From B25-G16 sp964549945 (GTDB lineage Bacteria > Desulfobacterota > DSM-4660 > Desulfatiglandales > B25-G16), in contig CAZJXD010000003.1 in assembly GCA_964549945.1 (NCBI GenBank), forward strand, positions 1-64,000: DNA of 64,000 nucleotides. The letters run 5' to 3'. The translations under genes were made by a program, and so were the position numbers. The notes below the pieces were generated by a model. The model was given only the letters and a program-made list of their open reading frames with translations. It was not told the origin of the DNA and ran no database searches. Of this stretch, positions 34,991 to 43,594 are shown in pieces (the stretch's first letter is position 1; each line of letters begins with the position of its first letter).

Positions 34991-35329
34991 GCTGATCACC
35001 TCCCTGTTCGTGCGTGTAATACCTAATCCGCGCGGTTTCTTCTCCTCTCATTCATCCCTTTTCTCGGGCACGAGGACCTGGCAGACATGTTTGAAATTCC
35101 CTTCAACTTTGAATCAACATCGTCAAGTGTTCAGGGGTTCAGCGTTCAGTGTTCAGGAAAGCTCCTCTGTCTTTCATGGCTACTGCTCCTCCTGAACGCT
35201 GAACGCTGAACACTGAAGATGCCTATTGATTGCAATACGCTATCGAAATTGTATGATCCATGCAATCAAACAATCAGAATGTAAGGACCTCAATCCCTCA
35301 TAACGTTGGTGAGCATGCAGCGTCTCCAT
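34991..35329. repeat. Spacer with inverted GTTCAG word arrays
   Basis: This 339-base gap within the beta-oxidation group contains two facing arrays. GTTCAGCGTTCAGTGTTCAGG (21 bases at about 35137-35157, words of 7-8 bases) faces CCTGAACGCTGAACGC and further words at about 35192-35217, a near-perfect inverted repeat of about 20 bp with a 35-base loop. The remainder shows no ORF. It may separate the operon into two transcripts. Confidence 0.65.
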
Positions 35330-36475
35330 TCATCGTCCTGCGAGAAGTTGAACCACTCGCTCACGATGGTAAATGGGATCTCCCAAGGCCTGTTCGTTGG
35401 CCTTGGCACGCTTGAGATATAAATGCATGTCGTTCTCCCAGGCGAAACCGGTCCCCCCTAGTACCTGTATGCCACCAGTGGCGATGCGCGTAAAGGCCTC
35501 AGAGCAATAGGCCTTGGCCACCGAAGCCGCGAGGGCAGCCTCATGGGAGTCCCCGTAGTCTTGGGCCCAGGCGGCCCAATATAAAATGGAACGTGAACTT
35601 TCCACCTCCACGTACATCTGGGCACAACGATGCTTGATGGCCTGGAATGCGCCGATGGGTTGATCGAACTGGATGCGGATCTTGGCGTATTGCGTGGCGA
35701 TCTCCATGGCACGCTGGGCGCCACCCACACACTCGGCGCAAAGGCCCACCTGGGCTCGCCCCAGGACTCGTGAGAGGGGGTCCCATCCTTGATGTAGTTT
35801 TCCCAGAACACCCTCCGGGCCCACCCGCACCCCCTTGAAGTCCACCGCACAGAGTTTGCGAGTGCCATCCATGGTCGGCAGAATAGAGACAGAGACCCTA
35901 TCTGCGCTGAGGTCCACCAGGAAGAGGGTAATCCCCTGAGCCGGGTCATTTCCCTGTTCGGTGCGAGCTGCGCAGATGAGAAAGTCTGCCACATGGGCAT
36001 CGGGCACAGAGATCTTTGTCCCGTCCAGAACGAATCCATCTCCATCCGCACTTGCCTCCATTTGAATATAGCCGAGGTCCCCTCCCCCATCCGGCTCATG
36101 GAGGGCGAGAGTACCCCTTATCTCACCCGCGGCTATTCCAGGCAGATAGCGTTTCTTCTGTGAATCGTTTCCGGCCTCCATTATGGCCTCGGCAGCCAGC
36201 AAGACGGTGGAGAAAAAAGGGCCCGGAAGCACGGCTCGACCCATCTCCTCCAAGACCATGGTGAGGTCCATCTGGTCCATACCTGCCCCGCCATAGGGCT
36301 CCGGGATGCGCACCTTCATCCAGTCCATATCAATCATCTTGCCCCAGATCTCCTCGGTGAAACCTCGCTCATCCTCGAACATCTCGCGGGCGTAGTCCGT
36401 GGGGCACTCTTTATCCAAGAACCTACGCGCCTCCCTGGCGATATCGATTTGAATGTTGCTTAAGCTGATATCCAT
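35330..36475 (-). CDS. Acyl-CoA dehydrogenase family protein
   Basis: A 381-residue acyl-CoA dehydrogenase (N-terminal helical, central beta and C-terminal helical domains), an FAD enzyme that puts an alpha,beta double bond into an acyl-CoA and passes electrons to ETF. It starts MDISLSNIQIDIAREARRFL; ALHEPDGG and VSVPDAH-type residues of the FAD domain, LCAECVGGAQRAMEIATQYAK and GGTGFAWENDMHLYLKRAK are visible. It lies 14 bases downstream of a second acyl-CoA dehydrogenase. Such pairs often form one heteromeric enzyme acting on bulky or cyclic acyl-CoAs. Confidence 0.9.
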   Translation of the reverse strand: MDISLSNIQIDIAREARRFLDKECPTDYAREMFEDERGFTEEIWGKMIDMDWMKVRIPEPYGGAGMDQMDLTMVLEEMGRAVLPGPFFSTVLLAAEAIMEAGNDSQKKRYLPGIAAGEIRGTLALHEPDGGGDLGYIQMEASADGDGFVLDGTKISVPDAHVADFLICAARTEQGNDPAQGITLFLVDLSADRVSVSILPTMDGTRKLCAVDFKGVRVGPEGVLGKLHQGWDPLSRVLGRAQVGLCAECVGGAQRAMEIATQYAKIRIQFDQPIGAFQAIKHRCAQMYVEVESSRSILYWAAWAQDYGDSHEAALAASVAKAYCSEAFTRIATGGIQVLGGTGFAWENDMHLYLKRAKANEQALGDPIYHRERVVQLLAGR

Positions 36476-36489
36476 TGCCCCGCCCTCCT

Positions 36490-37707
36490 TTACTGTCTCT
36501 TGGCTCGGGATACATCCTTTGGCAGGCCCAGGACGCGCTCAGCAATGATATTGCGCAGAATTTCAGAGCTACCTGCCTCGATGGTGTTACCCTTGGATCT
36601 TAAGAAACTGTATTGCCAATACCCGTCCTGAATAGTCCACGGAGAGCTCCCCATAATCTGACTGTTCGGGCCCTGCATCCCCATTGCGGCCTCGGTGATC
36701 CTCTGATTGGGCTCACTCCATAGAAGCTTGCCAATGGACCCTTCTGGTCCGGGTATCTTGGTTTTGAGCTGATTGCTGAGGCTTCGCAACCCATGGTACT
36801 TTAAGACCATGACCTCAATGTAGGCCTGGGCCAGATGTTGCCGGAAGATAGAATCGTGGATGACAGGTTTGCCGGAGCGCTTGGTTTGGCTGGCCATCTC
36901 TATCATTTTTTCGATATTTCTCTCATAGGCCGCGCCCATGATCGCATCTCCCAGCACGCGCTCGAACATCAGGGTGGTGATAGCGATTTGCCATCCTTGA
37001 CCCTCCTCTCCCACCCGCATCTCTATAGGCACCCGAACGTCATTGAAAAAGAGCTCATTGAACTCAGCCTCTCCTGTTATCTGTGTCATGGGCCTCACCT
37101 CAACCCCGGGCAACCTCATATCCAGAAGGAAGTAACTCAGTCCTTTGTGCCTGGCAACAGTGGGGTCTGTTCGCACCAGAAGAATGCAGTAATCCGAAAG
37201 ATGGGCAAAACTCGTCCAGACCTTCTGCCCGTTAATGACATAATGACCGTTTTGCTTCTCCGCCCGGGTGGAAACATTGGCCACATCGGAGCCGGCATCC
37301 GGTTCACTGAATCCCTGGCACCAGATATGGGTTCCATCCAGGATCTTGGGCAGGAATTCCCGTTTCTGCTCCTCGTTCCCGCAGGTAAAGATGGTAGGGA
37401 CTGCCATGCCGTGAGTGACGACCCCTGGCATCCTCAATTCCGGGCACGTGAAGAAGAGGACCTGCGAAACGATGGCCTCCTCCATCAAGGTTTTGCCCTG
37501 CCCGCCATACTCTTTGGGGTAGTGCATCGCTGTGTACCCCCCGTCGAAGAGCCGCCTTTGGAATTCCCTGTAAACACGACCCCATTGCTCCTGTGAATCG
37601 TAGTTCCGGTACCTGGAGGGGTTCCAGTCATGGGGAAGGTTCTTCTCCAGCCATGAGACAAATTCCCCCCGGAAGGCCTCTTGCTCCGGGGTTAATCGAA
37701 AATCCAT
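36490..37707 (-). CDS. Acyl-CoA dehydrogenase family protein
   Basis: A 405-residue acyl-CoA dehydrogenase. It shows YPKEYGGQG, WCQGFSEPDAGSDVANVSTRAEK (the FAD-binding segment), VINGQKVWTSFAHLSDY, QITGEAEFNELFFNDVRVP and the C-terminal GSSEILRNIIAERVLGLP. The ATG at 37707 has AGGAGGT seven bases upstream, so a longer start at 37746 is rejected. It is the first gene of the minus-strand beta-oxidation group. Its partner gene follows closely, suggesting a heteromeric dehydrogenase. Confidence 0.93.
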   Translation of the reverse strand: MDFRLTPEQEAFRGEFVSWLEKNLPHDWNPSRYRNYDSQEQWGRVYREFQRRLFDGGYTAMHYPKEYGGQGKTLMEEAIVSQVLFFTCPELRMPGVVTHGMAVPTIFTCGNEEQKREFLPKILDGTHIWCQGFSEPDAGSDVANVSTRAEKQNGHYVINGQKVWTSFAHLSDYCILLVRTDPTVARHKGLSYFLLDMRLPGVEVRPMTQITGEAEFNELFFNDVRVPIEMRVGEEGQGWQIAITTLMFERVLGDAIMGAAYERNIEKMIEMASQTKRSGKPVIHDSIFRQHLAQAYIEVMVLKYHGLRSLSNQLKTKIPGPEGSIGKLLWSEPNQRITEAAMGMQGPNSQIMGSSPWTIQDGYWQYSFLRSKGNTIEAGSSEILRNIIAERVLGLPKDVSRAKRQ

Positions 37708-38037
37708 ACCGTGCACCTCCTTTCTCCGGAAGAAAAAATTGGGCATCTCGCTTTTAAATCAACGGCCTATATAGGTTTCCCTTCTCTCCTTTTGCGCGGT
37801 TTCCATACGTTCAGGGTTCCCGGGACGGGCTGATGCTTCAGCTGGGCCCCCTGTTCGGCTGCAAGGCATTTCAGGCTATCTATGGCTGTTGCGAAAAGAA
37901 TCATCTTTCAAGACTTTGACCGATTCCGGATATCATATCCGGAGAGGACCTTGAAATATGTGAGACTTTTGATGGCCTTCGCTACAGAATAGAGAAGAAA
38001 TGAAGGTATAGACTATTGAAAGAGGAGAATGTTTTTC
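37708..38037. other. Divergent intergenic region between the beta-oxidation and Liv operons
   Basis: The left part of an 843-base gap between two divergently transcribed operons. I see no coding region or RNA gene. TTCCGGATATCATATCCGG-type symmetry at 37924-37942 (CCGGATATCATATCCGG, arms CCGGATAT and ATATCCGG around one base) is a candidate regulator site for one or both operons. Confidence 0.45.
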
Positions 38038-38066
38038 TTGACACAGGTTTCCTTCTCGCTTATTAA
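38038..38066 (+). promoter_or_regulatory. Sigma-70-type promoter upstream of the Liv operon
   Basis: TTGACA (38038-38043), a 17-base spacer and TATTAA (38061-38066) make the best promoter match in this gap. It would give a leader of about 475 bases before the binding-protein gene. The leader contains a plus-strand ORF of 113 codons that I do not believe is coding. Confidence 0.5.
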
Positions 38067-38550
38067 AAAATTTATCTTTACTGCAAGATCTTCGGAAGGT
38101 TTAATCTTTCAGAGGTCTATTGATACTTCAATGTGCAACTCCAAGAGAGTCGCTTTGATGATCAGGGAACTGGCCCGGCCCCTGCAAACCACTGATAAGA
38201 TCACCTGTTCTTCCATCCGAGAAAAGAAGGTTTCCCCCTCTTTCGGGTTCTCCAGCAATACATACAATAAGTCTTTGCAGGAAGCAAGGTCTCTTTACGG
38301 TTTAGGTTTAGATCCGGGCTCCTTGAGCCAAGAGGAGGATGATCTGCCCATTAATCGACCCCTTGTATAAACCGAGACGTGCGCGCCATCGAGCGCAATG
38401 CATATATGGGCGCCTGAAAATGGTCCATGCTCAGGGAGTTTATTATATATTTAAAGAGAGATGCTCATAAAAAACGCAGCAAGGGGAATTTGGCGAATCT
38501 CTCGATAGTTTCTAAACAAAACCTAAACCTAAAAAAGGAGGGAGGGTATC

Positions 38551-39867
38551 ATGAAAAGGCATAAATTCGTAGTAAGCATTTTGCTGGTAGCCTGCTTGTT
38601 CATGGCAACGAGCCTGCCTGCTTATGCGGCCAAGGCGATCAAGATCGGCGTTATCGGGCCCATGAAGTTTGTGCAGGGCACGGGGCACTGGAACGGGGCA
38701 ACGATGGCCGCTGAGGAGATCAATGCCAGAGGAGGCATCTGGGTTGGCAAGAAAAAGGAGAAAATCGAGCTCGTCAAGGCGGACTCTAATGAGTTTTTAA
38801 GCATGACGGATGCGACCAATGCGATGGAGCTTCTCCTTACGCGCCACAAGGTGGACTTTATTGTGGGCGGTTTCAGGACAGAGGCTGTCCTGGCAATGCA
38901 AGATATGGCCATGGACCACAAGAAGATCTTTATCGGCTGTGGGGCTGCTACCGATGAGATCTGCACGCGGGTGGCCGAGAACTACGACACCTACAAATAT
39001 TGGTTCCGGCAGACCCCTATAAATTCCACATTCCTTGGCAAAACGAGCTTCATACACTTGGGAACTGTGGCGGCCATATTGAAAATGTACTTGCACATCC
39101 CCAAAATAAAGGTCGCTGTCGTTGGGGAAAAGGCCATGTGGACTGAGGGCATGATCAAGGCGTGTGAAGTGTATCTCCCAAAAATGGGCATGGAGGTAGT
39201 CGGCATCTGGAGGCCCTCTGCTGTGGCCACGGATGTCACCGCCGAACTCTCCGCTATCCAGCGCTCCGGGGCCCACATTGTGTTCACCATCTTTTCCTCT
39301 TCCGTGGGGATTACCTTTGCCAGGCAGGCCGGGGAGCTCAAGATACCTGCCGCTATGGTTGGGATCAACGTGGAGGCCCAGAAGGATGGGTTCTGGGAGG
39401 CCACCGAAGGAATGGGTAATTATGTAATGACCCTGAATACCTACGCCCGGGGAGTGGAGGTTAACGAACTCACCCCGCGCTTTGTGAACGCCTACATTGA
39501 GAGATTCGGTGAGACACCGACGTATACCGCAGGTACCTATGATGCTATAATCTATGCCCTAGCCCCGGTCATCGAAGAGGCTGGAAGCCTTGATGCGGAC
39601 AAGATCGTGGCCATACTGGAAAACCGCGAGTACGCGGTGCCCTCCGGCAAGATAAAATACTTGAAAGACGCTCAAGGCCGTCATCTTCATGATATTACCT
39701 GGGGGCCAGGCTATGTGACCAGCCTGGGCGTCCAGTGGCAGGATGGTAAACTAGTAGGGGTCTGGCCTAACCACTGGAAGGCCGCCGAAGGCCTACCCGA
39801 GGTCACCTATAAGGGCATTGTTCCCTATAAGATAGCCCCCTGGATCATCGAGAAGTATAAGAAATAA
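38551..39867 (+). CDS. ABC transporter substrate-binding protein (Liv type)
   Basis: A 438-residue periplasmic binding protein of the type I, branched-chain amino acid family. A signal peptide is clear: MKRHKFVV, a hydrophobic core and a cleavage site after YAA near residue 27. KIGVIGPMKFVQGTGHWNGATMAAEEINARGG is the family start (quoted by its key parts: Gly-Pro, Asn-Gly-Ala, Ala-Ala-Glu-Glu-Ile-Asn). The ligand of such proteins may be amino acids, aromatic or aliphatic acids. AAAGGAGGGAGG gives strong translation. A stable hairpin follows, which would favour excess of this protein over the permeases. Confidence 0.92.
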   Translation: MKRHKFVVSILLVACLFMATSLPAYAAKAIKIGVIGPMKFVQGTGHWNGATMAAEEINARGGIWVGKKKEKIELVKADSNEFLSMTDATNAMELLLTRHKVDFIVGGFRTEAVLAMQDMAMDHKKIFIGCGAATDEICTRVAENYDTYKYWFRQTPINSTFLGKTSFIHLGTVAAILKMYLHIPKIKVAVVGEKAMWTEGMIKACEVYLPKMGMEVVGIWRPSAVATDVTAELSAIQRSGAHIVFTIFSSSVGITFARQAGELKIPAAMVGINVEAQKDGFWEATEGMGNYVMTLNTYARGVEVNELTPRFVNAYIERFGETPTYTAGTYDAIIYALAPVIEEAGSLDADKIVAILENREYAVPSGKIKYLKDAQGRHLHDITWGPGYVTSLGVQWQDGKLVGVWPNHWKAAEGLPEVTYKGIVPYKIAPWIIEKYKK

Positions 39868-39885
39868 CGTATTCTTTGAACGGCC

Positions 39886-39918
39886 CTCGCCCCTCCTTGC
39901 CGAGTAAGGAGGGGCGAG
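39886..39918 (+). terminator. Intercistronic hairpin after the binding-protein gene
   Basis: CTCGCCCCTCCTT and AAGGAGGGGCGAG form a perfect 13-bp GC-rich stem with a 7-base loop between the binding-protein gene and livH. No U run follows. Such hairpins protect the upstream message from decay or partially terminate, and are common after binding-protein genes. Confidence 0.75.
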
Positions 39919-39941
39919 AAGTCTTAATCTAGTAACGCTCT

Positions 39942-40811
39942 ATGATACTGGACATAATCACAACCGGTCTGATCAATGGAAGCGTATATGCCCTTCTGGC
40001 CATCGGTTTTTCCCTGATCTTCGGTGCAGCCCGTATCGTTAACCTTGCCCATACCGCCTTTTACATGGTGGCCTCCTATTGCATCTATTACGCCACCCAT
40101 AAAATGGGCATTCATCCCCTTCTGGCCATGCTGGTGGCCATCATCCTGGTCACCTTGATCGGACTGATCTGCTACAAGCTCTTTATCGACCCCATACGGG
40201 AGCACGAGGCCGCAGTGCTGATCGCCACTATAGCCATGGCAATGGCCATGCAGGAGATCATGCTCCTCATCTTCACCGGAGACTTCCTGAGCGTGCCGGC
40301 CCTGATTAAGGGATACCTGAATATTATCGGAGTGAGGATCGCCTATCAACAACTGCTGACCATTGGAGTTGCCCTTTTGATCCTGGCCGGGGTTTGGGCA
40401 GTGTTGATGAAGACCAGGTTGGGATTGGCCGTTCGGTCCACAGCCCAGGATAGGGAAGTAGCCAATCTTATGGGAATGAATGAGAGCCGGGTGGCCATGA
40501 TTACCATGGGTGTTTCTGTCGGCCTGGCCGCCTTTGCCGGTGCAGTAGTGGTTCCCCTTGCCGTTGTTAATCCTCATATGTGGATGCACCCCCTGATCTT
40601 TATGTTGGCTGTTGTGGTTCTGGGAGGGCTGGGCAGCCTCAAGGGAAGTTTTGTTGGGGCCTATATCCTGGGGTTTGCCGAGTCACTCGTGGTCTTTTTA
40701 CTGCCAATGGGGGCTTTTCTCAAGGGCTCTGTGGCGCTGTCCATCATGATCTTGGTGCTTTTGATCCGACCGGAAGGACTGTTTGGCGTTGCCTTCGAGG
40801 AAGAGAGGTAG
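39942..40811 (+). CDS. livH: Branched-chain amino acid-type ABC permease LivH
   Basis: A 289-residue inner-membrane permease with about eight helices, starting LDIITTGLINGSVYALLAIGFSL, the family N-terminus. FGAARIVNLAHTAFYMVASY and the coupling segment LGGLGSLKGSFVGAYILG (EAA-like loop) are present. It pairs with LivM to form the channel. Its stop lies one base before the livM ATG. Confidence 0.94.
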   Translation: MILDIITTGLINGSVYALLAIGFSLIFGAARIVNLAHTAFYMVASYCIYYATHKMGIHPLLAMLVAIILVTLIGLICYKLFIDPIREHEAAVLIATIAMAMAMQEIMLLIFTGDFLSVPALIKGYLNIIGVRIAYQQLLTIGVALLILAGVWAVLMKTRLGLAVRSTAQDREVANLMGMNESRVAMITMGVSVGLAAFAGAVVVPLAVVNPHMWMHPLIFMLAVVVLGGLGSLKGSFVGAYILGFAESLVVFLLPMGAFLKGSVALSIMILVLLIRPEGLFGVAFEEER

Positions 40812-40812
40812 A

Positions 40813-41853
40813 ATGGGAATCCCGGGTGTCTATCTTAGAAAGATCTACACCCTGTTCAAGGGAGAAGTCCTTATCCTGCCAAGCAGGATTGTGGTTTTCC
40901 TCTTCTTTGTGGTTCTGCTCTTTTTGCCCGTTGTTACCCGGGATCCTTACCTGCTTCGCATCCTGATATTGACCAGCATCTTCGCCATTCTGGCTGCAAG
41001 TTGGGATCTCCTGTCCGGTTTTACCGGCCAGGTAAATTTTGGGCACGCCCTTTTCTTTGGCGTGGCGGCTTACACCTCCGCCCTTTTGAATCTGCATGCC
41101 CACATACCTCCTTATGGCAGCATCCCCTTGGGAGGATTGGCCGCGATTTTGGCTGGCCTGATTATAGGCATTCCCTGCCTCAGGCTGCGGGGGACTTATC
41201 TGGCCCTGACCACGTTGGCCTTCCCCATTATCCTGATGGGCATTGTCTTTGCGATCCCTGGGATAACAGGGGGTGAGCTGGGAGTCTCCGGCCTGGATCG
41301 TCTTTCCGGTTCCCGCTTGTCGGACTACTACATTACAATCGTACTCATGCTCTGCCTGTGCACCATCATGTGGAAGATCACGGATTCCAAAACCGGCATT
41401 ATTTTCCATGCCATCAGGGAAGATGAGCTGGCTGTTCGGACCGCGGGCATCAACACTACCCGTTACAAGCTTCTGGCCTTCAGCCTCAGCGGTTTTTTTG
41501 CAGGGATATCAGGGGGGCTCTACGCACATTTTATGAGGATTGCCGGCCCCTCCACCCTGGAAGTCTCGCTGTCTTTCACGGTGGTAATCTGGGCCGTATT
41601 CGGCGGGATCGTCACTATATATGGACCTGTCGGCGCGGTCTTTATCCTCTTTCCCCTGCTGGAGTTCTTCCGTTTTTGGCCCGAGTTTCGCATGTTGCTG
41701 TTCGCGGTTGTCATCTTGTTGATACTGCTCTATATGCCGAATGGCATACTCCCGTGGGTACGCGATAAGATTGAAAAGGAGTGCCCCAGGTGTAAGGTCA
41801 GAAATGTAGCCACCCGTAAAACTTGCCGGGTTTGTACAGCGCCGCTCGATTAG
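40813..41853 (+). CDS. livM: ABC permease LivM with a C-terminal zinc-ribbon-like tail
   Basis: A 346-residue inner-membrane permease. SWDLLSGFTGQVNFGHALFFGVAAY and FSLSGFFAGISGGLYAHFM are the LivM signatures and PFL-type final helices end near residue 315. After the last helix comes an unusual cytoplasmic tail with Cys-Pro-Arg-Cys and Cys-Arg-Val-Cys ten residues apart (C-x2-C-x10-C-x2-C), a zinc-ribbon pattern that ordinary LivM proteins lack. The ATG at 40813, next to the livH stop and behind GAGAGG, is preferred over an upstream start at 40783. Confidence 0.92.
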   Translation: MGIPGVYLRKIYTLFKGEVLILPSRIVVFLFFVVLLFLPVVTRDPYLLRILILTSIFAILAASWDLLSGFTGQVNFGHALFFGVAAYTSALLNLHAHIPPYGSIPLGGLAAILAGLIIGIPCLRLRGTYLALTTLAFPIILMGIVFAIPGITGGELGVSGLDRLSGSRLSDYYITIVLMLCLCTIMWKITDSKTGIIFHAIREDELAVRTAGINTTRYKLLAFSLSGFFAGISGGLYAHFMRIAGPSTLEVSLSFTVVIWAVFGGIVTIYGPVGAVFILFPLLEFFRFWPEFRMLLFAVVILLILLYMPNGILPWVRDKIEKECPRCKVRNVATRKTCRVCTAPLD

Positions 41854-41883
41854 AATTAGTACTTTTTTATCAGGAGAGAATAT

Positions 41884-43593
41884 ATGGATGCAAAGGCATT
41901 GTATATGGGGAAACCCTGGCTGAAATTTTATCCTGAAGGGGTTTTATCGGAGGTAAAAATCAGCGAAAAGGGCATCCCAGAAGTCTTTGACGAGGTTACT
42001 GAGAAGTACAAGAATAATACCGCCCTGATCTTCTATGGCAAGAAGATCAGCTATCGCTTGCTGCGGGAGCTGGTAGACCGATTCGCCACGGCCCTGGCAG
42101 ACCTGGGCGTTTCCAAGGGTGACACGGTGGGCTTATTCCTTTTAAATTGCCCCCAGTACGTGATCGCTTATTTTGCCGCACTCAAGATCGGGGCCAAGAT
42201 CACCCCTATCAGTCCTGTTTATACGAGCAAGGAGGTCAAGCATCAGCTTGAAGACAGTGGCGCAGAGACGATTATCTGCCAGGACATCTTGTATGATAAC
42301 GTGGAGAAGACCGGTATCCATCTCAAGAACGTGATCCTGACCAATATCGCGGAATACCTCCCCTTGCTTAAAAAGCTGCTGGGAAAGACTGCCCTTGGAA
42401 AGGTCTACCGGGAGATGCACGTGCCGACCCCCACCTTTATGGAAGAGGAAGGACTGCTTCAATTCCAGGCTCTCATCAAAAAGCATGATCCCCGGCCTCC
42501 CCGGATCGAGATTGAGCCCAAGAAAGACATCGCTATCCTTCCCTATACCGGTGGGACGACCGGACTCCCCAAGGCAGCTATCCTCACCCACTACAATATT
42601 TCTGCCTTGCGGGAACAGGCTATTGCCTTCTGGCCCCTTTTTGAGGAGGGTCGAGAGACGGTCATAGCCTTCCTGCCCTTTTTTCATATCTATGGGCAGG
42701 TTGTGGTGATGCTTAATAGCCTGGTCCAAGGTTTCACCATGGTCCTGTTCACCACGCCGGATATGGATGACATCCTCTCGGCCGTGGAACGCTATCAGGC
42801 CTCTGCCTTTTACGGGGTCCCCACCCTGTTTGAATACCTCAAGGAGTATGATAAGACAGAACGCGTGAACTGGAAGCGATTGAAAATGATCGCTTGTGGG
42901 GCTGACACACTCCACAAATCCACTATTGACGAATGGGAAAGGCGAACGGAGGCCAAAATATTGGAAGGTTATGGTCTGACCGAGACCACTTCTCTCAGTC
43001 ATGGGAGCCCTTTTAACAGGCCAAAGGCAGGGTCCTTCGGGGTTCCCATTCCCAATGTGAAGGCCGCAATTGTCCATCATGAGAGCACGGAATTCCTTCC
43101 TCCCGGAGAGGTGGGTGAGTTGATTCTGAGCGGCCCCAATATTATGCAGGGCTATTGGAAAAGGCCGGAGGAAACAAAGGAAGCCATCATTGAAATTGAT
43201 GGGGAAAAGTGGCTGCGCACCGGAGATTTGGTCAGCATGGATGAAGAGGGCTATTTCTACTTCTCTGACCGCAAACGGGACCTGATTAAATACAAGGGTT
43301 ATTCGGTCTTTGCCAGGCATGTAGAGGAAGTCCTCTTTAAACATCCTCAGATCAAGGCCGCTGGGGTGGTGGGAGTCCCGGATCCCAAGGTGGGCCAGTT
43401 GATAAAGGCCTATGTGGTTCTCCAGAGTGAGGCCAGGGGTAAGATCTCCGAGGAGGATATTATCGGATATTGTCGGGAAAATATGGCTCACTACAAGGTC
43501 CCCAATATAATCGAATTTCGGGGAGAGCTTCCCAAGACGGACGTAGGAAAGGTCTCTCGCCGGGAACTGAGAGAAGAGGCAGAAGAGGGCTGA
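41884..43593 (+). CDS. AMP-dependent acyl-CoA synthetase/ligase
   Basis: A 569-residue ANL-family ligase that activates a carboxylic acid as acyl-AMP and then acyl-CoA. Motifs in order are the phosphate loop LPYTGGTTGLPKAAILTHYN near residue 220, the A5 motif LEGYGLTETT, the A7 motif LRTGDLVSMDEEGYFYFSDRKRDLIKYKG and the catalytic Lys in the C-terminal PKTDVGKVSRREL. Its place between the permease and ATPase genes of the importer suggests that the transported compound is an acid converted to its CoA ester on entry. The chain length or ring type cannot be read from sequence. Confidence 0.92.
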   Translation: MDAKALYMGKPWLKFYPEGVLSEVKISEKGIPEVFDEVTEKYKNNTALIFYGKKISYRLLRELVDRFATALADLGVSKGDTVGLFLLNCPQYVIAYFAALKIGAKITPISPVYTSKEVKHQLEDSGAETIICQDILYDNVEKTGIHLKNVILTNIAEYLPLLKKLLGKTALGKVYREMHVPTPTFMEEEGLLQFQALIKKHDPRPPRIEIEPKKDIAILPYTGGTTGLPKAAILTHYNISALREQAIAFWPLFEEGRETVIAFLPFFHIYGQVVVMLNSLVQGFTMVLFTTPDMDDILSAVERYQASAFYGVPTLFEYLKEYDKTERVNWKRLKMIACGADTLHKSTIDEWERRTEAKILEGYGLTETTSLSHGSPFNRPKAGSFGVPIPNVKAAIVHHESTEFLPPGEVGELILSGPNIMQGYWKRPEETKEAIIEIDGEKWLRTGDLVSMDEEGYFYFSDRKRDLIKYKGYSVFARHVEEVLFKHPQIKAAGVVGVPDPKVGQLIKAYVVLQSEARGKISEEDIIGYCRENMAHYKVPNIIEFRGELPKTDVGKVSRRELREEAEEG

Positions 43594-43594
43594 T

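Noticed and set aside
38029..38370. Plus-strand ORF of 113 codons in front of the Liv operon
   Set aside because: It overlaps a good promoter, has no ribosome binding site and its composition (Ser/Arg-rich, no domain) is not protein-like.
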